This document shows, piece by piece, positions 51,801 to 60,760 of a DNA stretch of 64,000 nt. Below the pieces are notes generated by a model. The model had not been told where the DNA came from and ran no database searches. It saw only the letters and a program-made list of their open reading frames with translations. The translations under genes and the position numbers were made by a program. How positions within the stretch are numbered: position 1 is the stretch's first letter; every line of letters starts with the position of its first letter. This DNA comes from Warburgia ugandensis. Lineage: Eukaryota > Streptophyta > Magnoliopsida > Canellales > Canellaceae. The stretch lies in the NCBI GenBank assembly GCA_035236585.1, contig CP141135.1, positions 840,001 through 904,000 on the forward strand. The letters are read 5' to 3'.

Positions 51801-52327
51801 CTGGGCTGACTTGTGTTTGATGAAACAGGTTGTTTCTTCTTGGATTAGACAAATATGGCAAAGGTGATTGGAGAAGCATATCTAGAAACTTTGTGGTATC
51901 TAGGACACCTACACAGGTAGCCAGCCATGCGCAGAAATACTTTATCCGCTTGAACTCAATGAATAAAGACAGGAGAAGATCCAGCATTCATGATATTACC
52001 AGTGTGGGCAATGGAGACATATCAACGCCTCAAGGGCCTATTACGGGTCAGTCAAATGGGCCTACTGGAGGTTCTGGGAAATCAGCAAAGCAATCTTCTC
52101 AACCTCCACCTGGTGCTTCTGGAGTCGGCATGTATGGGACTACTACAATAGGTCAGCCTGTTGGTGGACCTCTCGTTTCTGCAGTTGGTACCCCAGTGAA
52201 TCTTCCTTCCCCGGCACACATGGCCTATGGTGTGCGGGCGCCAGTTCCTGGAACCGTAGTTCCTGGTGCCCCAATGAATCTCGCGCCCATGGCATATCCA
52301 ATGCCACACACATCTTCCCAAAGATGA
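42867..52327 (+). CDS. SRM1: SRM1/DIVARICATA-type MYB transcription factor
   Basis: Two coding exons, 42867-43246 and 51829-52327, joined inside the codon for Arg127; 292 residues. It follows the Arabidopsis SALT-RELATED MYB1 (At5g08520) family pattern closely. An N-terminal SANT/MYB repeat ([15 protein letters not shown]...[13 protein letters not shown]) is at about 8-55. The second MYB repeat, [20 protein letters not shown] through the SHAQKYF signature (159-165), is at about 114-167. Next comes the near-invariant [18 protein letters not shown], then a Pro/Gly/Val-rich tail. It is a nuclear DNA-binding protein of the I-box/GATAA-box MYB class; the Arabidopsis relative acts in ABA and salt responses. 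The start is the ATG at 42867; GTG-ACC just before it matches MT at the start of relatives but is not a normal start. The single intron is 8582 bases and holds an RTE fragment, two SINEs, a hairpin element and a duplication. Confidence 0.94.
44730..44908 (+). mobile_element. Full-length Au-like SINE in the MYB intron
   Basis: Sense copy: GGGGAGCCTTGGCACAATGG (box A region), GGTCACAGGTTCAAGGC (box B region), AACAGCCTTTTGCAAAAATG and the tail GGGGCTGCTCTTTTT. A 17-base exact duplication (ATCAAAATATTAAATAC) flanks it at 44713-44729 and 44909-44925. It is the most complete and probably the youngest copy in the window. Confidence 0.95.
46327..46668 (+). repeat. Diverged 170-bp tandem duplication in the MYB intron
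   Basis: TTTGAGCCAACAGTA starts both units (about 46327 and 46497). CGGTGATGTT-like, CTCACCT.GTTTGTA and TTATGCATATGGGTTGA blocks recur in order. The period is 170 bases. Confidence 0.8.
46950..48310 (+). mobile_element. 5'-truncated RTE LINE fragment in the MYB intron
   Basis: Reverse transcriptase part of an RTE element related to the one at 370-3484. It shows [24 protein letters not shown] sequence (from about 47054), the [19 protein letters not shown] region, [12 protein letters not shown] near 47598 and [14 protein letters not shown] near 48080. It ends GGCCGACCCTTAATCGGG at about 48270-48290, the RTE 3' signature. Several internal stops and frame breaks mark it as dead. The endonuclease is absent. 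Confidence 0.9.
49140..49345. mobile_element. Hairpin MITE-like element in the MYB intron
   Basis: Long imperfect inverted repeat. ACCTTACTCCCATCCCC and GGGTTTTTTGGGCA (49180-49216) pair with GACGGGAGTAAGGT and ACCCAAAAAACC on the right (49270-49304). The pairing continues outward to GGGAAATGATATTC (about 49150) and GAATATTGTTTCCC (about 49333). It has no coding capacity, so a non-autonomous DNA transposon is likely. Confidence 0.75.
51274..51426 (-). mobile_element. Au-like SINE, 3' end shortened, in the MYB intron
   Basis: Reverse copy from CTGTGTATGCAGGGTCTGGG to GCACCAAGGCTTCTCT. Duplications TTTGAATACTTGAAGCT and TTTGAATACTCGAAGCT (one difference) flank it at about 51257 and 51427. The outermost tail bases seen in other copies are missing. 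Confidence 0.88.
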
Positions 52328-54129
52328 CCATTGTTTAATGTCCCTATGTACAAAAGAAAGAAATGGCTGCATATGTTTGGTTTCATTGTCTCAACCTCTT
52401 TGGGCAGAATAAGATAACTGTCGCAAGCAGAGAGTACCAACCTATCAGTACTTTGTTCTAGACTGTAAACTTGAGTTTTGTCAATTCATATCATGTCTAA
52501 ATAAGCCATGGAAAAGGAATTACAGGTCCTTGTATATGCAATATGCGCCAAGGCTCCCCTTCTTTTGTATATCCAATATGTGGAAGAAAAAGGTGGTAGC
52601 TTATGGATAGATCACCTTTTTATTATTTCTGTTTGTGGCCGATCCCTGTATATCCTTTAGCTTCACCCCATTATTGGTGCTGATAGACATTATCCTAAGG
52701 CAAAGTTGTAAAGAACTCGTATGTTTTGATTATTCAATCATGCTTGAGCACATATTGTGCGAAGATTGCAAGTTGATTATGAGGGTATTGTGGGTTCTAT
52801 GGTGCGTTTCCTTGTTATAATCTTGATGGCTTATCTTCCACTTCTTTGTTGGTAGCTGATCCTTTTTTTTTTTTATAAATATGTGCATTTGGTATTTCCT
52901 TGACTATTTAATTTCAGCTTCTGTTCTTATAGCAAGATGTGTGAAATTCTGCAAAAGGTATTTATGAAGATGGCCTCAACTACTATGTTATAACTCATGG
53001 GACATCAAAGCTAAGCCTCAACCCCTGGATAAACTTATTCGTGGAGAGTGATCTTATTCTAACGTCTGAAAAGACATAAAATAGCTTAGAACCTTGGTTT
53101 TAAGGCTGCAAGTACTACGATCATCGACCAAGGAAAATTCAGTGCATGAGTTATGACCTTGTGCTGAAGAATCCCTGGAGATTCTCTCTCCATGGCAAAT
53201 TAGTCTCTCCTCGCAGGAGGGCCAATGTGCTTTAAACCTCAAGTGGGTGGACAAGTGGCTGACTTGGCCATGCATTGACGGTGGGCCCCGATCCAATCAC
53301 TATTAGTTTTCTTTCCAGTTCTTATTATAAAGGTTTAGGTGATCCTGTCGAGCAATAAAAACTTTCGCTTAATTTGATCACCCAATCTCCAAAAACCTTG
53401 TGTTCTAAGGATCCTTAAATTTGACTTGCATAGTGGAGCTGATGTGGCGATGCTCTTCAGCACACGGTTTCATCATTTCGGAATACTAGTTGCCCAATCG
53501 TTAAGCCTCGCGTTGTCCTTAAGCTGATCTAAAGCACATAACTATATCCTTAAGCCGATATGCTATCACGTGGACACTAGGAAAAGGGTGAAGCTTCAAG
53601 CTGCTGGACATATCCTTCCACCTCATCTTGAAGAAAAGAAAGCCCAAAAGGCTTTGTTACAGGTAAGCGTGGGGTATCAGGTAAGTATCTTATGTGGCAA
53701 GTAAGATTGACTCTTATGGGTGATCCTTGCGAAAGAACTTAGAAAGAAGTGGTTGGGTCCTCGCAGGTGGTAATGCAAGGGCCCCCAATTTACATTTGTC
53801 ATTCCTTATCTAAATGAGCTCACATGATTGCTGTTGTTCTCAGTGCAGTCTTATAATATAGTGCTCCTGTTTTATAGGTACCATAGTGAAATTCTCTGCT
53901 ATAGAACAAGTCAAAGATCATAAATTTAATAAGCGAGCTCAAAAGTTCATTCAGACTTCAAGGATCACAGCCATCATAAAGAAATATCGACTTCATCGAG
54001 TTGAAATAAACAATCCGGTCTGCCTAACCAGAAATGGATAAAAGGGAATTTATCTTTAATGAGTTATATGGTAGCATGCTAACAGTTGATTTTTAAACAA
54101 CATTTGCAGAGTGTTTCCCATGAAGAACA
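52328..54129 (+). other. MYB 3' flank and intergenic stretch
   Basis: The MYB 3' untranslated region should occupy the first few hundred bases. I recognise no gene in the remainder. The SINE head at 52546-52565 is listed separately. Confidence 0.4.
52546..52565 (-). mobile_element. Twenty-base SINE head between target duplications
   Basis: On minus this reads GAAGGGGAGCCTTGGCG, exactly the 5' start of the Au-like SINE, with nothing after it. The flanks TGTATATGCAATATG (52531-52545) and TGTATATCCAATATG (52566-52580) form a 15-base direct repeat with one difference. It therefore looks like a SINE insertion that kept only its head. Confidence 0.75.
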
Positions 54130-54322
54130 GGCAGCCCTGGTGCACGAAGCTCCCGCCTATGCGGGGTCCGGGGAAGGGGCCGGCTACAATGGCCTAAAGT
54201 AGGCAGCCTTACCTTGCATTTTTGCAAGAGGCAGATTCCACCCCTTGAACCCGTGACATCAAGGTCACATGACAACAACTTTTACTGTTGTGCCAAGGCC
54301 TAAAGTAGGCAGCCTTACTCAC
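54130..54322 (-). mobile_element. Au-like SINE with a rearranged head
   Basis: Reverse copy starting GGCAGCCCTGGTGCACGAAG. Where other copies end in GGCTCCCCTT it has GGCCTAAAGTAGGCAGCCTTAC, an exact second copy of its own internal bases at 54191-54212. GAAGAACA on both sides (54122-54129 and 54323-54330) marks the insertion. Confidence 0.88.
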
Positions 54323-54330
54323 GAAGAACA

Positions 54331-54674
54331 AGTAACTAGAATTGTTTTCATTATTTTCATTTTTTAATCTGCCATTGGTGTGAATGCCAATAATTTAATT
54401 GGTAAAGAGAAGAAACTGCAGCAACTACCCAAAGGAACAGTAGCATTTATGGCAATGTTGTGAGCTGATGGCAATAACTCTATTCCTGATAAGCTGAAGA
54501 TGACTCTGCAGCAGAAAGTTGTGATACAAGATGAACTTTATTCCTTTCGAATACATTTCCAAATTCCGAGCTTCTCCCCCATAAAGGGCTCTCAGTTGAT
54601 CTCTCGGAGGTAGAACATTTCAGAGGCGAGCACCTAAGGGGCTTGAAACAAGAACTATCAGAAATCTAGTGAAT
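54331..54674 (+). other. Presumed promoter/leader of the GEM-like gene
   Basis: No other gene recognised between the SINE and the first ATG. A transcription start cannot be placed. Confidence 0.35.
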
Positions 54675-56179
54675 ATGAAGAACCCAATTCATGATCCTGT
54701 AATGGGGATTCCTGTTGGCTCTGTTAAGTGCCCAGATGAGAAATCACCAGGCAGAACTTTTGTTCCTGAACCTGTTGGCCCATGTCGATTTGAATCTCCT
54801 TCAAATGGGTCTTCAAAATTCAGACAGACTAATGAACTATTCATTTCCTTCCCTTCTTTATCTCTTTTTCTTATGAACATTCATGGAATTCTAGCCGCAA
54901 GCATTAAGTTCAGTAATTGATTGATCTTTATATTGATGAGTGCAGATAGAACTGATTCTCTTATTTACTGGATGAACAAAGTCAACAAAAGAGCTGACAG
55001 TTTGGCATATGGCGTTTGCGAACATGGTAAATACTTCACTGTCATATTTACTTGTTAAATACCTGCATATCTTGTTTCAAACTCCGTCGAGCCTATTCTT
55101 TTTATGAGATACCTGTATTATCCCTTGTTTTCAACAACTTATTAATACAAATTGCTACTCTTGCCATTGTACCATTAAAAAAAAAAGAAAAAGAACGGAA
55201 AAAAAATTGCTACTCAGCATGAAACAAGGTGTTTTTTGAATCCTATCCTTCGTTTCTCTATAGTTGTGTTCTGTCCTTTCCTTCGAATTTTCCCCGCTAT
55301 AGAGCTTTCCCTGCCCCCTCCACCTCCACCCCCGCACCCCATGCCCTGTCTCTCTCAAGTAGCATCCAATCAACAGACAACAAGTCTAATTCAAAGCTGA
55401 GCTAAATCTCGCATGCGTGTTATAGTGGCTCTCTATGGGCAGGTATTTGATGCCTATGGAAGACGGCATATTTCTAATCAACCCATCCTAAACATTTTAA
55501 AGTTTTGCTGAAAATTAAATCAACCCACAAATGTGATTGTCAAAACAGATATTTAGTGTAAACTAATGAATAGACTTACTGCTCAAAGAGATCTGATGGT
55601 TTTGTCATTGCAATTTCAGTGCGTCTTGGACCGAAAATCACTGAAACTCTGAGGGGTAAACTAAGCTTGGGGGCTAGAATTCTACAAGGTGGTGGTGTTG
55701 AAAAGGTCTTCAAACAAATTTTCAATGGTGAGAAAGAGGAGAAGCTCCTTAAAGCCTGCCAATGCTATTTGTCAACAACAGCTGGTCCTATTGCTGGGAT
55801 GCTTTTTATCTCCACTGAGAAGATTGCATTCTGCAGTGACAGATCTCTGACATTCACTTCTAATGGAAGATTGGTCAGAACACCCTACAAGGTAACTTAA
55901 TTTCAAAAACAACCCTCATGGATTGTTCTAGTTTTCACTGATATAGCTTCTTTACTGACACTTCTCCAATCTTATGTTTGTTTGCAGGTCTTGATTCCTC
56001 TGAATAAGATAAACAGCATCGATCCAAGTGAGAACATGAACAAGCCAAACCAAAAGCACATACAGATAGTTACGGTGGATGACTTTGAGTTCTGGTTCAT
56101 GGCTTTTCTGAACTATCGGAAATCTTTCAAGTATCTCCAGAAGGCAATCTACCAATCTTCATTCCATTATCAATATTGA
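54675..56179 (+). CDS. GRAM-domain GEM-like protein (ABA-responsive type)
   Basis: Likely exons: 54675-54783 (end uncertain), 54946-55026, 55620-55891 and 55988-56179. The last three are well supported by GT-AG sites and matching phase. With the exon 1 end chosen here the product has 217 residues. It opens MKNPIHDPVMGIPVGS, the usual start of the GEM-like 4/6/7 group. Exon 3 begins VRLGPKITETLRGKLSLGAR and leads into the GRAM domain (EKVFKQIF, KLLKACQCYLSTTAGPIAG, LFISTEKIAFCSD). Exon 4 carries IPLNKINSIDPSENMNKPNQ and VTVDDFEFWFMAFLNYRKSF. GRAM domains bind lipids or protein partners at membranes; relatives are ABA- and stress-induced. The exon 1 donor CAT/GTCGAT is weak. It drops a Cys-Arg-Phe-Glu-Ser-Pro-Ser segment that relatives seem to have, and the better-placed GT at 54809 would cause a stop. 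Confidence 0.87.
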
Positions 56180-57068
56180 AAAGTTTTCAGAGAAATCTGC
56201 GTCTGAAAATGCTTCTATCAATGCGTATATATGTAGGAAGAGTTCCAATAGTCATAGTTTTGTTTCAGTTGGATTAGAGTCTTAAGACGGTTTAAGATTC
56301 AAGTTCCATGGTTTACCTGCAACAACACCTAGTTGAGCAGCAGGAACAAAGTCCATGCTGGTTCAGGACCCATCAAGTGCATGTGTCTGTAAAAGCAAAA
56401 GGAGGGCGTATCTATCAAAAGGAAGGTTGTAAATCCGAGTTGCTTAAATAAGATTTATAGTTTCTTTTGAACTATTTGTTTTGATTTTGTTGGGTTGAAT
56501 GGGGTTCACATGCAATGAACACGGTTTGAGTATTGGAAAGGCACTTTTGGCAATATGGGCCACAGAAAGTTGGTGGAATCTAAACTGTTTCATTGGTGCA
56601 CAGAGAGAGAGAGAGAGGTGCATGAAGCTCTCACCTATGTAGGGTCCGGCACGAAGCTCTCGCCTATGTAGGGTCCGGGAAGGGATGGACTACAAGGGCC
56701 TAAAGTATTTGGTTCTTCAGTAGTAACTGGATAATTACATGTACATTCTGATATGGAATCCAACGGTCTCTTTTAGAAACTAATCAGATCAACGGGCTAC
56801 ATGGAGAGATCATTGTGCTACAAGAAGGAAGGAGTAATGAAATAATTTGAAAATCCATACCATGCCGCAAACAGCAAACAAAAGATATATACACATTTTC
56901 AGCCAATGGGACCCCACATGTCACCACCGTTCGATTTGCATTTAATGAAAATCAAAGGCTTGACAAAAAGCAGATTCTAGATCAAGCAATATGATCATTA
57001 AATTAGTGACAATATTTAAACTTATTCTCAATCTCAATCTTCATTATTTTCAGTCAATACCAGGCTAA
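56180..57068. other. GEM-like 3' flank and intergenic stretch
   Basis: Contains the presumed GEM-like 3' untranslated region and the SINE fragment at 56607-56705. No gene recognised. Confidence 0.4.
56607..56705 (-). mobile_element. Au-like SINE tail fragment with internal duplication
   Basis: Only the tail part (minus orientation) is present. GAAGCTCTCACCTATGTAGG is followed at once by a second near-copy, GAAGCTCTCGCCTATGTAGG, then GGGATGGACTACAAGGGCC. A GA run precedes it. The head with the polymerase III boxes is missing. Confidence 0.8.
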
Positions 57069-57812
57069 TTACTTCGGTTCCACTTTCTTAAACGTCACCC
57101 GTAGCGGATTTCCATAAATGGACAGCCAATTGGTCCCACCTTGCCTATGTAATCCAACATCTCCACATATCCTTTTGCAAGTCCCACAAACACTAGGACA
57201 ATAAACAATCTTGTAATCACGGGAATTTCCATGCCTCTCAATCTTAAACCAATTGTTGATCGTCGATTCACCCGGATGGCCCGCAAATCCTCCATCGGAA
57301 GTCACAAATCTTCTCCCCCTCTGATCTGGATCACCCATCTGCCAAACCCTTGACATTGATGAGAATTGGATGTTAAGATCTACGGATTCATGCACAATTC
57401 TCTCTCCATCAGGGGTCTCTCCGATAATCCCCTTGTCCAATATCTCTTCGATGATTCGTTCGCCAGCAGCCATTGCTCGAGGGAGCGTCGTGCGGATGAT
57501 CCCATCTACCGTAGATGACACCGGAATGAATTTCACCGGCCTGCCCCGGTGGACATCCTCGTGGTGCATCATTATGCTAGAGCATTGTGATGGTGTTGTT
57601 GTTGTTGTTGTTGTATGGTTACGACGACATGCTGGTGACAAGCCGCCCTGAGCGGCTCCCCTAATTGCCGAAATAATGTAATAGTTTTCGCCAGCAATAA
57701 GCTGATTGCCGTTCATGTCGATCACCGGATTGGAGGATTCAGCATTGATTGATGCTGATGATTGTATGATCATACCGATCATGACTACACAAATAAGGGA
57801 TCCCTTCCACAT
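57069..57812 (-). CDS. Kunitz-type (STI family) inhibitor-like protein, intact
   Basis: Single-exon frame of 247 residues. The ATG at 57812 opens a signal peptide (residues 1-24, hydrophobic core LICVVMIGMII), so the product should be secreted or vacuolar. The family signature is at about 30-47 (VIDMNGNQLIAGENYYII), followed by SAIRGAAQGGL, RPVKFIPV, GRRFVTSDG and NNWFKIERHGNSRDYKIVYCPSVC. Family members inhibit serine or other proteases or have miraculin-like roles. It is longer than the usual about 200-215 residues, with about 30 extra residues at 107-140 between GIIR and HESVDLN. A seven-Thr run (67-73) comes from a GTT microsatellite on the plus strand. The partner cysteine of the first canonical disulfide, normally before the VW of RVWQMGD, is absent, while four cysteines (205, 209, 212, 216) remain near the C-terminus. 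Confidence 0.92.
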   Translation of the reverse strand: MWKGSLICVVMIGMIIQSSASINAESSNPVIDMNGNQLIAGENYYIISAIRGAAQGGLSPACRRNHTTTTTTTPSQCSSIMMHHEDVHRGRPVKFIPVSSTVDGIIRTTLPRAMAAGERIIEEILDKGIIGETPDGERIVHESVDLNIQFSSMSRVWQMGDPDQRGRRFVTSDGGFAGHPGESTINNWFKIERHGNSRDYKIVYCPSVCGTCKRICGDVGLHRQGGTNWLSIYGNPLRVTFKKVEPK

Positions 57813-57892
57813 GATTAAGTTGGAATTCTCTCTATTGGACTTCAACGAAGTGAGCAACTCTAAGCTGGGTTTAAGGTCTTATTTAAAGCTTC

Positions 57893-57900
57893 ATTTATAT
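57893..57900 (-). promoter_or_regulatory. Probable TATA box of the intact Kunitz gene
   Basis: ATATAAAT on minus, 81 bases upstream of the ATG at 57812. Confidence 0.5.
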
Positions 57901-58404
57901 GAGTCTTCAAATACCCTGATCTCAATTTCAGCACATAGATCTTGGACACTTGTCAAAGCGTCACTAAATCTCTCCCATTTTGCAACTACCTCAGATTAAG
58001 TGAGTGTACTAGGATCCAAATCACATGGCAACTAATTAATAATAAGTGAGATTTCTAGGATCCAAAACAGAATTCAAGATTTTTTGGTACAGAACAAACC
58101 ACCTCAGACTCAGCCCAACTTAGGACTTAGGGGTCCACTTTGCATTTTCAAATTTTAAGATTTTAATTAATTACATGTGGGCCCAAATGTACAGTAATCA
58201 AAATCGACGGTCATCTGAACATGATCCAAGATAGACAATGCTCCAAAATTTGTCCAACATATTCTTATTGAATGATCCTAACCATTACTATTCGGTGCTT
58301 AAAATGGATTATCTATGGAGAGATTTTGGACATGACCAATCCAAATCAAGCCTACAGATGAACAGTTTAGATCATCAAACATGTGTCATAATCCTTAGTA
58401 ATAT

Positions 58405-58805
58405 TGAAATTTGTCACCAAAATCCTTAATCTTAAAACAGTTATTGACTATGATGGGACCAGGATGCCATCGTTCATCTCATATTTTTTTACCGGTTGTG
58501 TTGTTGACGTCCCCGTTCAGCCAAACCATAGATCCTACTAGGAGCCCAGCCTTGAAGTCGGTTGACTCCCAGATAATCCTGTGCGTTAACTGGTATGCGT
58601 TAGAAAATATTACAGGCATGCTTTCTCGTTAACTCCTTTTGTTTGCATGACAAGCAAGGGTAGTGAATATAGATTACCACAGGATCCGTTGATCAGTTGT
58701 AGCCTCAGTGAATGGAGATTGAACGGTTGAGCTCTAGTGCAAGAATTCACAGCATAGATTTGCTCATTTCATCAAATTGCTCACGTATATAGCTGACTAG
58801 TGAAA
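58405..58805 (-). pseudogene. Heavily decayed Kunitz-type gene copy, promoter included
   Basis: No open frame remains, but blocks collinear with the gene at 60068-60695 run on the same strand. In plus-strand spelling: CTTAAAACAGTT at about 58432 versus CTTAAACCAGTT; TTTACCGGTTGTGTTGTTGA at about 58489 versus TTTACCGGTCGTATTGTCGA; GCCAAACC; GTCGGTTGACTCCCAGATAA at about 58557 versus GTCAGTTGACTCTCGGATAA; CAAGCAAGGGTA; and GTAGCCTCAGTGA at about 58698 in the signal-peptide region. Beyond the start codon, CATTTCATCAAATTG and GTATATAGCTGA match the TATA region of the other copy. Several deletions and insertions separate the blocks. It is a relic from the same duplication series. Confidence 0.85.
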
Positions 58806-60067
58806 AAGCTACGTTTAACTGTATAGAATTTAATGCGCGTGTATATATATAGGGATATGCTAATTTCACCTGTTACGTGCAAGTGCATGAAGTAGGTGAC
58901 ATTTAATTGGCCAGAAAAAGTAGAAAACAGAAAAAGCTAAAAGAAATGGAAGTTTGAAGCTTTTTTCTAGCCAATCATATGTCATCAGTACTTTACACCT
59001 GCAACTCCCTGCTGAAATTATCGCTCAGTATTAAATCTCACTCAGTGGATAAATTTAGGGTGTCATTTTAGATGTTTGAATTAAATCGAGGGTATAGTTT
59101 TGGGCATAAAAAAGCATGGATAATTACAGAATATCAATATTCATTGAGACCAAAGTACTTTTCATTATATGTGATATTATTTTGACTCTTTTTATCAAAG
59201 GCAAAAACAGAAAACATTTTGTTAACTGACAATCAAGAAAATTGCTTAAATATTAAGAATGAAGACAATCTAAGAAGACTCAGAGCCTACAAGAGGTCCA
59301 ATAGACATAATTAACTGCTAGAGAAAACTTAGATTTGAGCTCTAGTAAAAAAGAAGAAGAAATAGAAGAAAAAAAATAAGATTAAACTTGTGAAAAATAA
59401 GTAAGAAGAATTAAGTGACCCTTATCTCCATTCTTGGGCCTCCTTCTCTAGCAATTCTATCCTCTTCTTCGTTGCTAATATATTAAGTCTTCAATCTCGT
59501 CAAAATTATCTCCTCCATCTTCTCCTTTTTAAACCTTTTTTATAAGTGGACAGTTTCATTCCTTTGGTTTCACCTCTAGTTTTATTTTCTGGTTTTAAAT
59601 TACGGTTTGTCCCCAGATACTTAGTCGTTGAGGGATTTATTGATGGGAGGAGAAAAACCCTCTTGGTGGCAAATACATACATAAGAAGGGAGTGACAGCA
59701 GCATTACATAAGATCGAAAGGATCATTCTTTACGTATCACTCGGTAGAAACATAACACAGAGAGTGACACTACAATAAAACAACCAAAAGGTTCGTACTA
59801 TATAAACGATAGAACAAGCTCAAAGATTATATAGTACATAGCCAAACAGCCAAACTTGACAAAGTAGTGTGCAGTGCACTCCATTTACCCATTGTCCTTG
59901 TACAAATCTCCGACTCTCAAGCTATGAAGTACAACTCCTTAATGAACCAAAGCATCTGCAGCTGTTTGCAAAAATCTTCAAACATGAGAGAGATCCGTCA
60001 AGAACTGGGGGCTTGTCTAGCTTTAGCTTAATTTATTCTTATTATTTGTTATATATTAATAGTAGTC
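58806..60067. other. Intergenic, no gene seen
   Basis: AT-rich sequence between the Kunitz relic and the broken Kunitz gene. No coding region or element recognised. Confidence 0.45.
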
Positions 60068-60695
60068 CTAATAGGAGATCTTGGGCTCAAGGATTAGGTC
60101 AACTGGTATAAAGACAACGGGGAATGCTATTTCATCCGTTAAGATGAGCCATCTTTTCTCCTCAAAGGAAAGACCAAGATACCCACAGTCGCATGAGCTA
60201 CACATGCCAGGGCAATATACAAATTTGTAACCCCAATTCCCCAATTTCTCTATCTTAAACCAGTTCTTCACTGTGGCGGGACCTGGGTGACCCAGGATGC
60301 CTTCGATTGTGACATATTGTTTACCGGTCGTATTGTCGACATCCCCAAGTTGCCAAACCTTAGATTCTTCGATGAACATAACATTATAGTCAGTTGACTC
60401 TCGGATAAGCGGGTCCGAATTTAGTACTGCCGGAGAGAGAGAGAGACACGGGCAAGCCCCTCCAGAGATCAAGCGGTTCTTGCCTGACATGCAAGGGTAA
60501 TGTTTCGTTGCGCATGCCGAGTGTTAATCCACCCCCGCCGCCTCCCCGTATCGCTGAAACAACAAAATACAATGCATCGAGTCGGAGAGGATTGTTGTCT
60601 ATGTCGAGCACGGCATCAGAAGTAGCCTCAGTGAGAGGAGGCAGGATGTTTGAGATCCACAGCAAGAGCACGGGCACTAGCAAAGCACTCTTCAT
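60068..60695 (-). pseudogene. Kunitz-type inhibitor gene broken by one frame change
   Basis: Two overlapping frames make up one Kunitz protein. Frame 1 (60695-60390) holds a signal peptide (MKSALLVPVLLLWISNILPP), VLDIDNNPLRLDALYFVVSA and WRGLPV. Frame 2 (its homologous part from about 60430 to 60068) continues with VLNSDPLIRESTDYN, VWQLGDVDNTTGKQYV, NWFKIEKLGNWGYKFVYCPG and the C-terminus. The frames are offset by one base and change over within a TC dinucleotide run (plus-strand GA repeat at about 60432-60446), so repeat slippage is the likely cause. The CDS is otherwise intact, has a good TATA box, and may be a recent pseudogene, a population variant or a sequencing error. The first canonical cysteine (NETCPL in relatives) is Leu here and its partner is also absent. 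Confidence 0.85.
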
Positions 60696-60750
60696 GATTT
60701 CTTACAGAGATTAAGAGGATGGATGGGTTCATTTCATGAAATTGGCCGGT

Positions 60751-60760
60751 CTATATATAG
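60751..60760 (-). promoter_or_regulatory. TATA box of the broken Kunitz copy
   Basis: CTATATATAG, 56-65 bases upstream of the ATG at 60695. The same region is recognisable in the relic at 58785-58792. Confidence 0.65.

Noticed and set aside
52082-52440. Minus-strand frames opposite MYB exon 2
   Set aside because: They are shadows of the conserved MYB C-terminal coding sequence.
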